Source: Patescibacteria group bacterium UBA661 (GTDB taxonomy: Bacteria; Patescibacteriota; Minisyncoccia; Phycocordibacterales; UBA918). From it: 64,000 nt of DNA. The position numbers were made by a program, and so were the translations under genes. This document shows, piece after piece, positions 25,678 to 33,400 of the stretch. Below the pieces are notes generated by a model. That model was not told the origin of the DNA. It ran no database searches and saw only the letters and a list, made by a program, of their open reading frames with translations. The stretch covers positions 1 through 64,000 of the forward strand of contig DBNX01000018.1 of NCBI GenBank assembly GCA_002299465.1. Direction: 5' to 3'. Within the stretch, counting starts at the first letter, position 1. Every line of letters begins with the position of its first letter.

Positions 25678-26061
25678 ATGCTTAGAAAACACCAGTTAAT
25701 GCCCACCTTAATATTTTTGGTATGGCTAATGTTTTTGCTTGCACATTTTTATTTTGTTAGCACCAATCTTTACTGGAAAGTTTGGTGGCTTGATTTGCCG
25801 ATGCATATTTTTGGTGGGGCGTTGATCATCGTGAGCTGGCATAAACTCAACTTAGCTGTCTGTTTTGAGCGGTTGGCGCTACCTAACCACCCACTGTTTT
25901 GGTTGCTAGTGCTAGTTTTGGGTTGGGAGATATTCAAATATGCGATTGATATCACCGTCCGGGAGGGCTATCTGGTTGATACCGGCATTGACGTAGTTTT
26001 AGGTATGGGTGGTGGACTAATAGCTGAATTGCTACAGCGGTCGCGTAGAATAGTTAAATGA
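25678..26061 (+). CDS. Small integral membrane protein, VanZ/DUF2238-like
   Basis: This 127-residue protein has four hydrophobic segments. Conserved-looking polar residues are DLPMHIFGGALII (about 40-52), WEIFKYAIDI (about 83-92) and DTGIDVVLGMGGG (about 101-113). This D-x-x-H-x-x-G-G, W-E, D-x-x-x-D layout is shared by VanZ- and DUF2238-type proteins; the assignment is from memory. Its last 4 nt overlap the next gene (ATGA). Confidence 0.55.
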   Translation: MLRKHQLMPTLIFLVWLMFLLAHFYFVSTNLYWKVWWLDLPMHIFGGALIIVSWHKLNLAVCFERLALPNHPLFWLLVLVLGWEIFKYAIDITVREGYLVDTGIDVVLGMGGGLIAELLQRSRRIVK

Positions 26062-27425
26062 ACAATCAGTCAACATTAGGATTTTTTGGCGGAGCGGGAA
26101 CGGTGACGGGGGCTAATTTTCTATTAGACACGGGCGGAGTGGCGATACTGGTTGATTGTGGTTTGGTGCAGGGCGATCGTTTTGCTTTGGCACGCAACGC
26201 CGAACCGTTCCCTTACGAACCAACTGCCGTTGACTATTTGTTGGTAACGCACGCTCACGCTGATCATATTGGCCGGATTCCGAAGTTGGTACGAGAGGGT
26301 TTTCGGGGTGATATTTACAGCACCAGCGCCACTAAAGACTTAGCCAATGTAATGTTACGAGACGCTCTTAAGGTGATGGAGCACGAAGCTGAGCGCTATG
26401 GAGTAAAGCCAATTTACGATGAAGGCGATATTAGCACAGCCCTAGCTAGATGGCGGACAGTTGGTTACGAGGAGCGGTTTTCGCTTAAAGATGGAATTGA
26501 AGCTTGGTACACCGACGCTGGGCATATTCTTGGTTCGGGTATGATACATTTGGTTCGAAACGGAAGAAAAATTGTTTTCACTGGCGACATCGGCAATGTG
26601 CCGCAACCACTACTGCGCGCTCCGGTGATCCCACAGGACTATGATTACTTGGTGATGGAGAGTGTCTACGGTGATCGTCTCCACGAGCAGGTAGAGGAAC
26701 GCACTGAACTTTTGTGTCAGTACATAAAACGTATCCAAAAAACTGGTGGCACGCTTATCATCCCCGCTTTTTCTTTGGAAAGAACACAGTCGATGTTGTA
26801 TGAGATCAATAATTTGGTGGAGTCAGGCAAATTAGAGCCAGTGCCGGTATTTCTCGATTCTCCCTTGGCGATTAGGGTGACTGATTTGTACCGCACGCAC
26901 ACTAGCTACTTGCGACCAGAGATCCAAAACCAGATTGCCCGCGGTGATGATATCTTTGCCTTTACTGGTCTTAAATTCACTCCAACCATAGCCGAGTCAA
27001 ATGCCATTGTCGCCACTAAAGGAGCGAAGGTAATAATTGCTGGCTCAGGAATGAGTCATGGGGGTAGAATTCGTCGTCACGAACGAGAGTATTTGGATGA
27101 AAGTAACACCATCTTGCTACTAGTTGGATATCAATCAGTTGGGAGTATTGGTCGATTGCTACAAGACGGAGCGCGAACGGTAAAAATTGATGGTGAAAAA
27201 ATCAAGGTCCGAGCGCAAATAGCTACAATTCAAGGTTTTTCTGGGCATGCTGATCGGGACCAGTTGGTTGAATTAGTGGCTTATGGCGCTGACAAGGTCA
27301 AGCAAATTTTTGTCACGATGGGCGAGGAGCGAGCGGCTCTATTTCTTACTCAGCGTCTGCGTGATTATTTGGGGGTAAAGGCAATTGCTCCCGAGGAGCG
27401 TCAGGAAGTGGAGATAGATTTTTAG
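26058..27425 (+). CDS. Metallo-beta-lactamase / beta-CASP ribonuclease
   Basis: The protein has 455 residues. The zinc-binding motif THAHADHIGRIPKL lies near residue 70, with further metal ligands in DAGHILGSGMIHL and FTGDIGN. The beta-CASP insertion includes PAFSLERTQSMLYEI and the ISGSGM-type IIAGSGMSHGGRIRRH motif. The C-terminal GFSGHADRDQL supplies the last histidine. The family processes RNA (CPSF73/KH-less RNase J relatives). It lacks the KH domains of archaeal versions and the C-terminal domain of RNase J. Confidence 0.88.
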   Translation: MNNQSTLGFFGGAGTVTGANFLLDTGGVAILVDCGLVQGDRFALARNAEPFPYEPTAVDYLLVTHAHADHIGRIPKLVREGFRGDIYSTSATKDLANVMLRDALKVMEHEAERYGVKPIYDEGDISTALARWRTVGYEERFSLKDGIEAWYTDAGHILGSGMIHLVRNGRKIVFTGDIGNVPQPLLRAPVIPQDYDYLVMESVYGDRLHEQVEERTELLCQYIKRIQKTGGTLIIPAFSLERTQSMLYEINNLVESGKLEPVPVFLDSPLAIRVTDLYRTHTSYLRPEIQNQIARGDDIFAFTGLKFTPTIAESNAIVATKGAKVIIAGSGMSHGGRIRRHEREYLDESNTILLLVGYQSVGSIGRLLQDGARTVKIDGEKIKVRAQIATIQGFSGHADRDQLVELVAYGADKVKQIFVTMGEERAALFLTQRLRDYLGVKAIAPEERQEVEIDF

Positions 27426-27446
27426 GTAGATTAGTGAGAGAGGTGA

Positions 27447-27491
27447 GTTTAAAAAAGCGCAGCCCCCGTAGGGGGCTGCGCTTTTTTAAAC
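27447..27491. terminator. Bidirectional terminator between the beta-CASP gene and rplT
   Basis: A perfect 21-bp stem (27447-27467 with 27471-27491) has a GTA loop and A/T runs at its base on both strands. Confidence 0.9.
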
Positions 27492-27508
27492 CAGAACTAG
27501 ACTATCAA

Positions 27509-27853
27509 TTATTTAACTTGCTCTACCACTCGGGCAAAAGACTCTGGGTGGTCTTTGGCTAGTGTGGCTAGAACTTTTCGATCAAGCTCAATATTTTTTG
27601 CCTTTAGCTGTTTTATGAGGTGATTGTATTTTACGCCAAGAGCGAGCAGGGCAGCATTAATACGAACAGTCCAGAGACGGCGAAAGTCATTCTTTTTATC
27701 TTTGCGGTGCGCAAAAGCATGCAGTTGGGCGTGGTAAATTGCTTCCCGAGCCACCCGCTTTTTTTTCGAACGTTGCAAGCGATAACCTTTTACTTCGTCG
27801 AGGATGTTGCGGCGACGCTTTTGCGCCATTACCCCTCCTTTTACACGTGCCAT
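27509..27853 (-). CDS. rplT: 50S ribosomal protein L20
   Basis: bL20 has 114 residues: MARVKGGVMAQKRRRNILDEVKGYR, RKDKKNDFRRLWTVRINAALLALGVKYNHLIKQLKAKNIELDRKVLATLA. Third gene of the minus-strand infC-rpmI-rplT operon. Confidence 0.97.
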   Translation of the reverse strand: MARVKGGVMAQKRRRNILDEVKGYRLQRSKKKRVAREAIYHAQLHAFAHRKDKKNDFRRLWTVRINAALLALGVKYNHLIKQLKAKNIELDRKVLATLAKDHPESFARVVEQVK

Positions 27854-27893
27854 AGTTTATGTTTTACGTACGGATGATTAATAAAATAATTGC

Positions 27894-28085
27894 TTACGCA
27901 CCAGTCTTGGGTAGGAAACGACGGGTAATTCGCTTGCCGAGGGTTAAGAGTTGGGTACGTTTCCGGCGTAGACGCTGTCTACCAGTTTGTCTGGCGTTAA
28001 AGTGGTTTTGACCAGGCTTACGCGCCACTAACTTACCGTTTTTTGTCACTTTAATACGCTTTGTAAATGATTTATTTGTCTTCAT
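27894..28085 (-). CDS. rpmI: 50S ribosomal protein L35
   Basis: bL35 has 63 residues from ATG 28085 (MKTNKSFTKRIKVTKNGK); the open frame extends upstream but that part is not L35-like. It is very basic and ends RRFLPKTGA. It lies between infC and rplT in the conserved order. Confidence 0.92.
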   Translation of the reverse strand: MKTNKSFTKRIKVTKNGKLVARKPGQNHFNARQTGRQRLRRKRTQLLTLGKRITRRFLPKTGA

Positions 28086-28174
28086 ATCTAATTCTAGCCG
28101 AAGCCGAAGTGTCGCAACTATAGCGTATAGTGAGGTTGCTGTCAAAGCCTGACTAGGACGTTTGCCAACAACTC

Positions 28175-28855
28175 TTAATTCATTCCCCAAGCCAGCAAAT
28201 CATCTAAGTCTTTTTTCTTAGATTTTAAGATTTTTTCAGGATCAACATCTTTTTTTTCGACGGTCTTAGTTTTTACTGCCGGGCCGCTTGTTTTTACTAC
28301 GGGGATTGACTTAGTTGTACCCGGTACGCGCTCTAGGGTAATCGTGAATCCTTTGGGGCTTTTTTTAATTTCGTCAGCAATTTTATACTCAGTGGGAATT
28401 ATTTTTAGGAAGCGATCCAGGCGTTCTTTAAGAAATCCTTGTTCCATATACTTATAACGACCCCAAAGAAAAAGATCGACTTTAACGCGATGACCTTCTT
28501 CAATCCATTCCGCGGCACGCTTGGCTTTGAGTTGCTGATCGTGTTCACCAGTACCAATCTTTACTTGAATACTTTTAGTTTCGGTAGTGTGAGACTTGGC
28601 TTTTACCTCACGGGCTTTTCGCCCAGTTTGGTAACGGTATTTGCCATAATCCATTATTTTAGCTACGGGAGGCGTGGCATTCGGTGAAATTTCTATTAAA
28701 TCTAGGTTGCGAGTTTCAGCCAGCTTAAGGGCTTCAGCCAAAACCAAAACGCCCAGATTCTCACCTTCTGGTCCAACTACCCGCAACTCTTTAGCGCGGA
28801 TGGCGTGGTTAATTCGCGTCTTTATGTTTTTGTCGCTTGAATATGATTTCAACAA
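28175..28855 (-). CDS. infC: Translation initiation factor IF-3
   Basis: The protein has up to 226 residues. The N-domain is INHAIRAKELRVVGPEGENLGVLVLAEAL. The C-domain is KTIQVKIGTGEHD-like, then KAKRAAEWIEEGHRVKVDLFLWGRYKYMEQGFLKERLDRFL. A Lys-rich tail of about 45 residues extends past the usual end. No ATG opens the frame. TTG 28855 is the first usable codon after the upstream TAA, and an ATA at 28825 would give a family-like N-terminus. Rare IF-3 start codons are known for self-regulation. Confidence 0.93.
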   Translation of the reverse strand: MLKSYSSDKNIKTRINHAIRAKELRVVGPEGENLGVLVLAEALKLAETRNLDLIEISPNATPPVAKIMDYGKYRYQTGRKAREVKAKSHTTETKSIQVKIGTGEHDQQLKAKRAAEWIEEGHRVKVDLFLWGRYKYMEQGFLKERLDRFLKIIPTEYKIADEIKKSPKGFTITLERVPGTTKSIPVVKTSGPAVKTKTVEKKDVDPEKILKSKKKDLDDLLAWGMN

Positions 28856-28879
28856 GTGGAATTTTTCTTAAGTAATAAA

Positions 28880-28885
28880 ATTATA
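28880..28885 (-). promoter_or_regulatory. -10 box of the infC-rpmI-rplT operon
   Basis: TATAAT on the minus strand, about 25 nt upstream of the TTG start; no good -35 is visible. A small stem GACGCT/AGCGTC (28901-28916) lies just upstream. Confidence 0.45.
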
Positions 28886-28984
28886 TAAGGAGTGCCGCCT
28901 GACGCTACAGAGCGTCACCAATGTAGGCAACGATTGGTATTTAGAAATCTAACATATAAAAGATAATTGGCAACTGGCAGGTGT

Positions 28985-29812
28985 TTAATCTGAGCGTGGC
29001 CACCAGGGTATAAAGTAACTGGTTTGGGCTTGGTATTTTTGGTAGGCACTGGAGTAGCGGTTTAGGAATAATTGTTCCAGCATCGGTCCAGTTATTTTGG
29101 TGACAATGTAAGTTATGACTAAGGGGCTAATCAAAGCTAGGTACCCAAAGGGTAGGGGTAAGACAATAATGGCTAATCCCCACCAGATTACTGTCTCGCC
29201 AAAGTAGTTGGGTCGACGACTGTACCGAAAAAGACCACTCGTCATAAAAGGAGAAGGTTCTTTGCCGACGCGCTTGTTGGCGAGGAAGCGATCCAGTTGC
29301 CAGTCAGCGACAGCCTCCAGAATAAAGCCGACAAAAAATATTATCGCGCCAGTGATTAAAGAATATTTAAGCCAGGGTAATTCAGTAAAAGTGATTGTTG
29401 TGTAATTTAGGCTTAGGATAATTGGTAGTGAAATTAAGACGATAATAAAACCCTGGAGCAGGTTAATCTGCAAATAACTACGCACAATAAAATAAATTTT
29501 GCCATGAGCTTGCCAGGCGTGTCGCCAATTGGCATAACGCTCATCCTCGGGTCGATTTTTATTTTTGTTTCTAATGCGCCAACCTAAACGAATTGACCAA
29601 ATAGCCACGAGTAACAGTACCACAATCGCGACTGGAGAAATATTAGTCAGGATTAAAGCAGTGCCAACGCCAGCGAAAAGAAAAATCGGCCCATAAGCAA
29701 TATCCATAATACTGTTGTTGGCTTTAAGTTGGGCTACCAAAAAAACTGCTGTAACTAAAATCAGTACGAACAAGGAAAAGAGGGTAAGTGTAAATAGAAT
29801 TGGGATAGTCAT
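28985..29812 (-). CDS. DUF1295 / steroid 5-alpha-reductase-like membrane protein
   Basis: This 275-residue protein has about seven transmembrane helices. The diagnostic part is ADWQLDRFLANKRVGKEPSPFMTSGLFRYSRRPNYFGETVIWWGLAI (about 165-215), matching the DUF1295 family related to steroid 5-alpha reductases and isoprenylcysteine methyltransferases. The substrate is unknown. It is divergent from the gene at 29857 and shares a palindromic promoter with it. Confidence 0.8.
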   Translation of the reverse strand: MTIPILFTLTLFSLFVLILVTAVFLVAQLKANNSIMDIAYGPIFLFAGVGTALILTNISPVAIVVLLLVAIWSIRLGWRIRNKNKNRPEDERYANWRHAWQAHGKIYFIVRSYLQINLLQGFIIVLISLPIILSLNYTTITFTELPWLKYSLITGAIIFFVGFILEAVADWQLDRFLANKRVGKEPSPFMTSGLFRYSRRPNYFGETVIWWGLAIIVLPLPFGYLALISPLVITYIVTKITGPMLEQLFLNRYSSAYQKYQAQTSYFIPWWPRSD

Positions 29813-29822
29813 TATTTATATT

Positions 29823-29844
29823 TATTGTAGCATCTGCTACAATA
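29823..29844. promoter_or_regulatory. Palindromic bidirectional extended -10 promoter
   Basis: A 22-bp palindrome in which each strand reads TGCTACAAT: plus 29835-29843, minus 29832-29824. Start codons lie 13 nt (29857, +) and 11 nt (29812, -) beyond the -10 boxes. One symmetric element can therefore fire both divergent genes. Confidence 0.6.
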
Positions 29845-29856
29845 GTATTTAAGTTT

Positions 29857-30507
29857 ATGCCACGTACCACAACTACAAAAAATGAAACAGAAACAACTAG
29901 TGTTAAGCGTGCCGTTAGACGCACGGTGACTAAAAGAGTGATTACTTCCGACACTGCCGGAGTACGAGCGAGACGATCGGCTGATAGTTCCTCCAATGCA
30001 AATAGTACTTCTAGCAACACAATCCGCCGTAAGGCACCAACCAATCTAGTTGAAGACGTCGGCGAAGCTAGGGACACGACAAAAAAAAGTTCTGGGTTCA
30101 GACGTTTTTATGTGGCGGGAGGGGTGTTAGTGGCTAGTTTAATTGGAGCAGTAATGATTGGTCGTTCTGATACAGGACCAATTAATACCGCCGCGATTAT
30201 TGCCGAGCGTAACGCCCAGATTATTGCAGGTACAGAAAACCAAGCGGGAAATAATGGGGAAGTGGCAACGGAACAAATTATCCCGGTGCAAAGTCCAGAC
30301 AATCAATTGCCAAACCGGGGATTGATACCCAGTACCGAGGCGGATCTGGCTGCTGTCCCTAGACAAAATCAAGCACAAACAGCGCCAGATTTAACTGAGT
30401 CTCCGGTGGAGGAGATCGCCACATCAAGTGAGGGTCAGGCAGACGCTATTCCGCCACCAGCCGCGGAGACAACTGAAGTTGTGCCAGCTGAACCAGCTCA
30501 GCCCTAG
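29857..30507 (+). CDS. Single-pass membrane protein, unknown function
   Basis: The protein has 216 residues. A basic, Thr/Arg-rich N-terminus (about 1-80, RRTVTKRVITSD, TIRRKAPTNL) precedes one hydrophobic helix at about 86-104 (FYVAGGVLVASLIGAVMIG). An acidic Pro/Ala/Gln-rich tail follows (PPPAAETTEVVPAEPAQP). The layout is a cytoplasmic basic head and an exported flexible tail. I recognise no family. Its last 4 nt overlap the convergent SET gene. Confidence 0.6.
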   Translation: MPRTTTTKNETETTSVKRAVRRTVTKRVITSDTAGVRARRSADSSSNANSTSSNTIRRKAPTNLVEDVGEARDTTKKSSGFRRFYVAGGVLVASLIGAVMIGRSDTGPINTAAIIAERNAQIIAGTENQAGNNGEVATEQIIPVQSPDNQLPNRGLIPSTEADLAAVPRQNQAQTAPDLTESPVEEIATSSEGQADAIPPPAAETTEVVPAEPAQP

Positions 30508-30947
30508 GCGAGAGAGGGGTCTTTAGCAGCGACTGTCTTAGAGATACAGGCAAAACATCGACATTTTCCCGCGCTCAGGTATTCATTGAAGTACATTTTT
30601 CCGTAGTTGTAGGTTAGCTCCTCACCAGATTTTATGCCGCGTTTAGCGTAGATAAAAATTCTTGTTTCATCTTCATTTAATTCTGGTTCACAATTAGGTT
30701 TACAAGAATGATTAAGATAACGCGCCAAATTATCCCGACCCTTACCATCAATTGTCCAAGCGTCGTTTAACTCAAATAAATATTTTCCACCGCGTCGATT
30801 AGCCTCAGCTTCGGTGATGCGTTCTCCCGTGTACTCGATTACCAAATCGCCTTTTTTAAAATCGGCAGTAGCAAACAAACCGAGTCCGGCTGAGGATTTT
30901 TTTACGACAAATTTTTTGTCGACAGTGGCGGCGGATTTATTTTTCAT
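30504..30947 (-). CDS. SET-domain protein (putative protein lysine methyltransferase)
   Basis: The protein has 147 residues from ATG 30947. SET motifs are in order: SSAGLGLFATADFKKGDLVIEYTGERI (motif I), RYLNHSCKPNCEP (the NHSC motif that binds SAM and substrate), EELTYNYGKMYF (catalytic Tyr), and a post-SET-like GKCRCFAC cysteine cluster. SET domains are mainly eukaryotic but occur in scattered bacteria, presumably by transfer. The target protein is unknown. It is divergent from phosphoketolase across a palindrome. Confidence 0.85.
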   Translation of the reverse strand: MKNKSAATVDKKFVVKKSSAGLGLFATADFKKGDLVIEYTGERITEAEANRRGGKYLFELNDAWTIDGKGRDNLARYLNHSCKPNCEPELNEDETRIFIYAKRGIKSGEELTYNYGKMYFNEYLSAGKCRCFACISKTVAAKDPSLA

Positions 30948-30951
30948 ATGG

Positions 30952-30990
30952 GTGAGAGTATAACAATTACAAAAATTTTTTGTAATTGTT
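30952..30990. promoter_or_regulatory. SET-gene promoter overlapped by a long palindrome
   Basis: On the minus strand TATACT precedes ATG 30947 by 9 nt. Immediately upstream lies a perfect AT-rich palindrome (AACAATTACAAAAA, 30962-30975, and its complement to 30990). It would cover the -35 and spacer and could be an operator. Confidence 0.45.
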
Positions 30991-31031
30991 TTTAACAGTC
31001 GCTGACGCAAATTTAGATTGTTATCTGTTAC

Positions 31032-31037
31032 TATGAT
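31032..31037 (+). promoter_or_regulatory. -10 box of the phosphoketolase gene
   Basis: TATGAT lies 5 nt before ATG 31043, consistent with a leaderless transcript. No convincing -35. Confidence 0.4.
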
Positions 31038-31042
31038 TGGGT

Positions 31043-33400
31043 ATGCACAAAGCCCTTTCTGAGTTCATTCGAGTTGCTGATTATATGTCAGCGGCACAAA
31101 TATATTTACGAGACAATTTTTTATTAGAAGAACCGCTTAAGCGCGAGCATATCAAGCCGCGACTTTTAGGACACTGGGGGACCTGTCCCGGTATCAATTT
31201 TACTTACGCACACCTAAACCGCGCTATCATTGCTCACGATTTGGATATGTTGTTTGTGCTCGGGCCAGGGCACGGTTTTCCCGCGGTACAGGCAAATCTT
31301 TTTATGGAAGGTACGCTTAGTGAGTATTATCCAAATATACCGCGTACTGGTGGTGGTTTCGCGCATATGACGAAGCAGTTTAGCTGGCCCTACGGTTTTC
31401 CTAGTCACAGTAATCCTGAAGCGCCGGGGGTAATCCTAGAGGGTGGGGAACTCGGCTACGCTCTGTCTACTTCCTATGGTGCCATTCTCGATAATCCTGA
31501 ACTCATCGTGGCTTGTCTCGTTGGAGACGGGGAAGCCGAGACTGGTCCCACCGCTACTGCGTGGCACCTCTCAAAATTAATTGATCCAGCTAAAAATGGT
31601 GCCGTTTTACCGATAGTACACCTCAATGGCTACAAAATCTCAGGACCGACTTTTTACGGACGAATGAGTGATGAGGAACTGGAAGCTTTGTTTACCGGAT
31701 ATGGTTACCGCCCGCTGTTTGTTGACTCTTACGTTAGTGATGATGTGCATGAGGTGATGATTAAAGCCCTAGATGAAGCCGTAGCGGACATTCGTTTTAC
31801 ACAACACTGCGCTCGGGAAGGGTCTTTGCAAAAACCACCACGGTGGCCAGTTATTATCCTACGCACTCCAAAAGGTTGGCACAGCATAAAAGAGATAAGA
31901 GGCAAGCGCATTGAAGACAACTGCGCTTCACACCAAGTCATCGCCGATGGCGCCCATCACGACGACGAGGAACTCCGCCTGCTTGAGGAATGGCTACGCT
32001 CGTATCGGATTGAAGAATTATTCAATGACGGTGCGTTTACAGCCGATATTCAATCTTTATTGCCGCGACCAGAACGAAGGATGGGAAGTAACAAAAGAGC
32101 CCACGGGGGCACGCCGCACTATCGACCTTTGGCTTTGCCGGATTTGGCTGGCTACGCTGCTGCCAATACCTGTGATCTCAATAATCCAATTTGTGGGGAG
32201 GTCAGCAGTATGGAAAAGATTGGGCAATATTTACGTGATGTGATGCGCTACAACGAAGCAGAGCGAAACTTCCGACTTTTCTCTCCCGATGAAACTTATT
32301 CCAACAAATTACACGCGGTATTTGAGTACACCAAGCGAGCTTTTGTCTGGCCACACCAAGAGTGGGACCGGGATCTGGCCTGGGATGGGCGAGTGCTTGA
32401 GATGCTTTCTGAACACAGCCTGCAAGGCTTGATTCAGGGTTACGTATTGACTGGTCGCCATGGGGTGTTTGCTTCCTACGAAGCGTTTGTCCAGATTGTG
32501 GCGAGTATGGCTGACCAATACGCAAAGTTTCTTAAAATTGCCAGAGGAGTTTCTTGGCGAGGTGAGATTCCTTCACTCAACTACATTTTGACTTCGGGAG
32601 CATGGCGACAAGAACACAATGGATTTTCTCACCAAAATCCGGGCTTTATTGACGGCGTGCTACAACGTCAAGGTTGCTTTACCAATGTCTATTTTCCCCC
32701 AGACGCCAACACCGCTCTCGCCACGATGAAGCATATGTTGGCTTCTACTCGAGAAATAAATGTTTTGGTTTGTGAAAAAAGACCGCTACCAAGTTGGCGG
32801 ACTCTGACCGAAGCTGAGCGTGACGTTCGTGACGGTGTGTCAATCTGGGATTTTGCTAGTGATGAAGATCCGCATTTGGTGTTGGCAGCTGCCGGCGATT
32901 ATCCGACCTTAGAGACGCTAGCGGCAATCAGCTTGGTTCGTCAAGAAATGCCAGAATTAAGAATGCGTTTTGTAAACATCCTGTCGTTGTCTGCGCTAGG
33001 CATTGGTAACTCGTCTTGTCGAGTTCTACCGCACAGTTTTTCCGACTACTTCACAGCTGACAAACCAATCATTGTTAATTTCCATGGCTACCCACAGACG
33101 ATAAAACAAGTACTCTTTGATTACGGTTGTACTTCGGAACGAGTCTATGTGCATGGTTATGAAGAGGTAGGTTCTACTACTACCGTTTTCGATATGATGA
33201 TACGCAATCGAGTGGACCGCTTCCACCTAGCTTTAGAAGTCTTTGCTTTGGCTGAGAAGACTAAGGTGGCCAGCGCAAAAACAGTGGCGGCTCTCAAGAA
33301 AAAGTATGAGACCTTACTTTCTCAACACCGCGAGTACATTATTGAGAATGGTGATGATCCCAAAGACATTACAAATTGGACATGGCAGTCACGCTCATAG
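31043..33400 (+). CDS. xfp: Xylulose-5-phosphate/fructose-6-phosphate phosphoketolase
   Basis: The protein has 785 residues from ATG 31043. Family signatures are GHWGTCPGINFTYAHLNR, GPGHGFPAVQANLF, the thiamine-diphosphate motif GDGEAETGPTATAWH...HLNGYKISGPT, and EEVGSTTTVFDMMIRN near the C-terminus. The enzyme cleaves Xu5P or F6P with phosphate to acetyl phosphate plus a triose or tetrose phosphate. The acetate kinase gene overlaps its end, so the two would convert sugar phosphate to acetate and ATP. This suits a fermenter with reduced glycolysis. Confidence 0.95.
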   Translation: MHKALSEFIRVADYMSAAQIYLRDNFLLEEPLKREHIKPRLLGHWGTCPGINFTYAHLNRAIIAHDLDMLFVLGPGHGFPAVQANLFMEGTLSEYYPNIPRTGGGFAHMTKQFSWPYGFPSHSNPEAPGVILEGGELGYALSTSYGAILDNPELIVACLVGDGEAETGPTATAWHLSKLIDPAKNGAVLPIVHLNGYKISGPTFYGRMSDEELEALFTGYGYRPLFVDSYVSDDVHEVMIKALDEAVADIRFTQHCAREGSLQKPPRWPVIILRTPKGWHSIKEIRGKRIEDNCASHQVIADGAHHDDEELRLLEEWLRSYRIEELFNDGAFTADIQSLLPRPERRMGSNKRAHGGTPHYRPLALPDLAGYAAANTCDLNNPICGEVSSMEKIGQYLRDVMRYNEAERNFRLFSPDETYSNKLHAVFEYTKRAFVWPHQEWDRDLAWDGRVLEMLSEHSLQGLIQGYVLTGRHGVFASYEAFVQIVASMADQYAKFLKIARGVSWRGEIPSLNYILTSGAWRQEHNGFSHQNPGFIDGVLQRQGCFTNVYFPPDANTALATMKHMLASTREINVLVCEKRPLPSWRTLTEAERDVRDGVSIWDFASDEDPHLVLAAAGDYPTLETLAAISLVRQEMPELRMRFVNILSLSALGIGNSSCRVLPHSFSDYFTADKPIIVNFHGYPQTIKQVLFDYGCTSERVYVHGYEEVGSTTTVFDMMIRNRVDRFHLALEVFALAEKTKVASAKTVAALKKKYETLLSQHREYIIENGDDPKDITNWTWQSRS

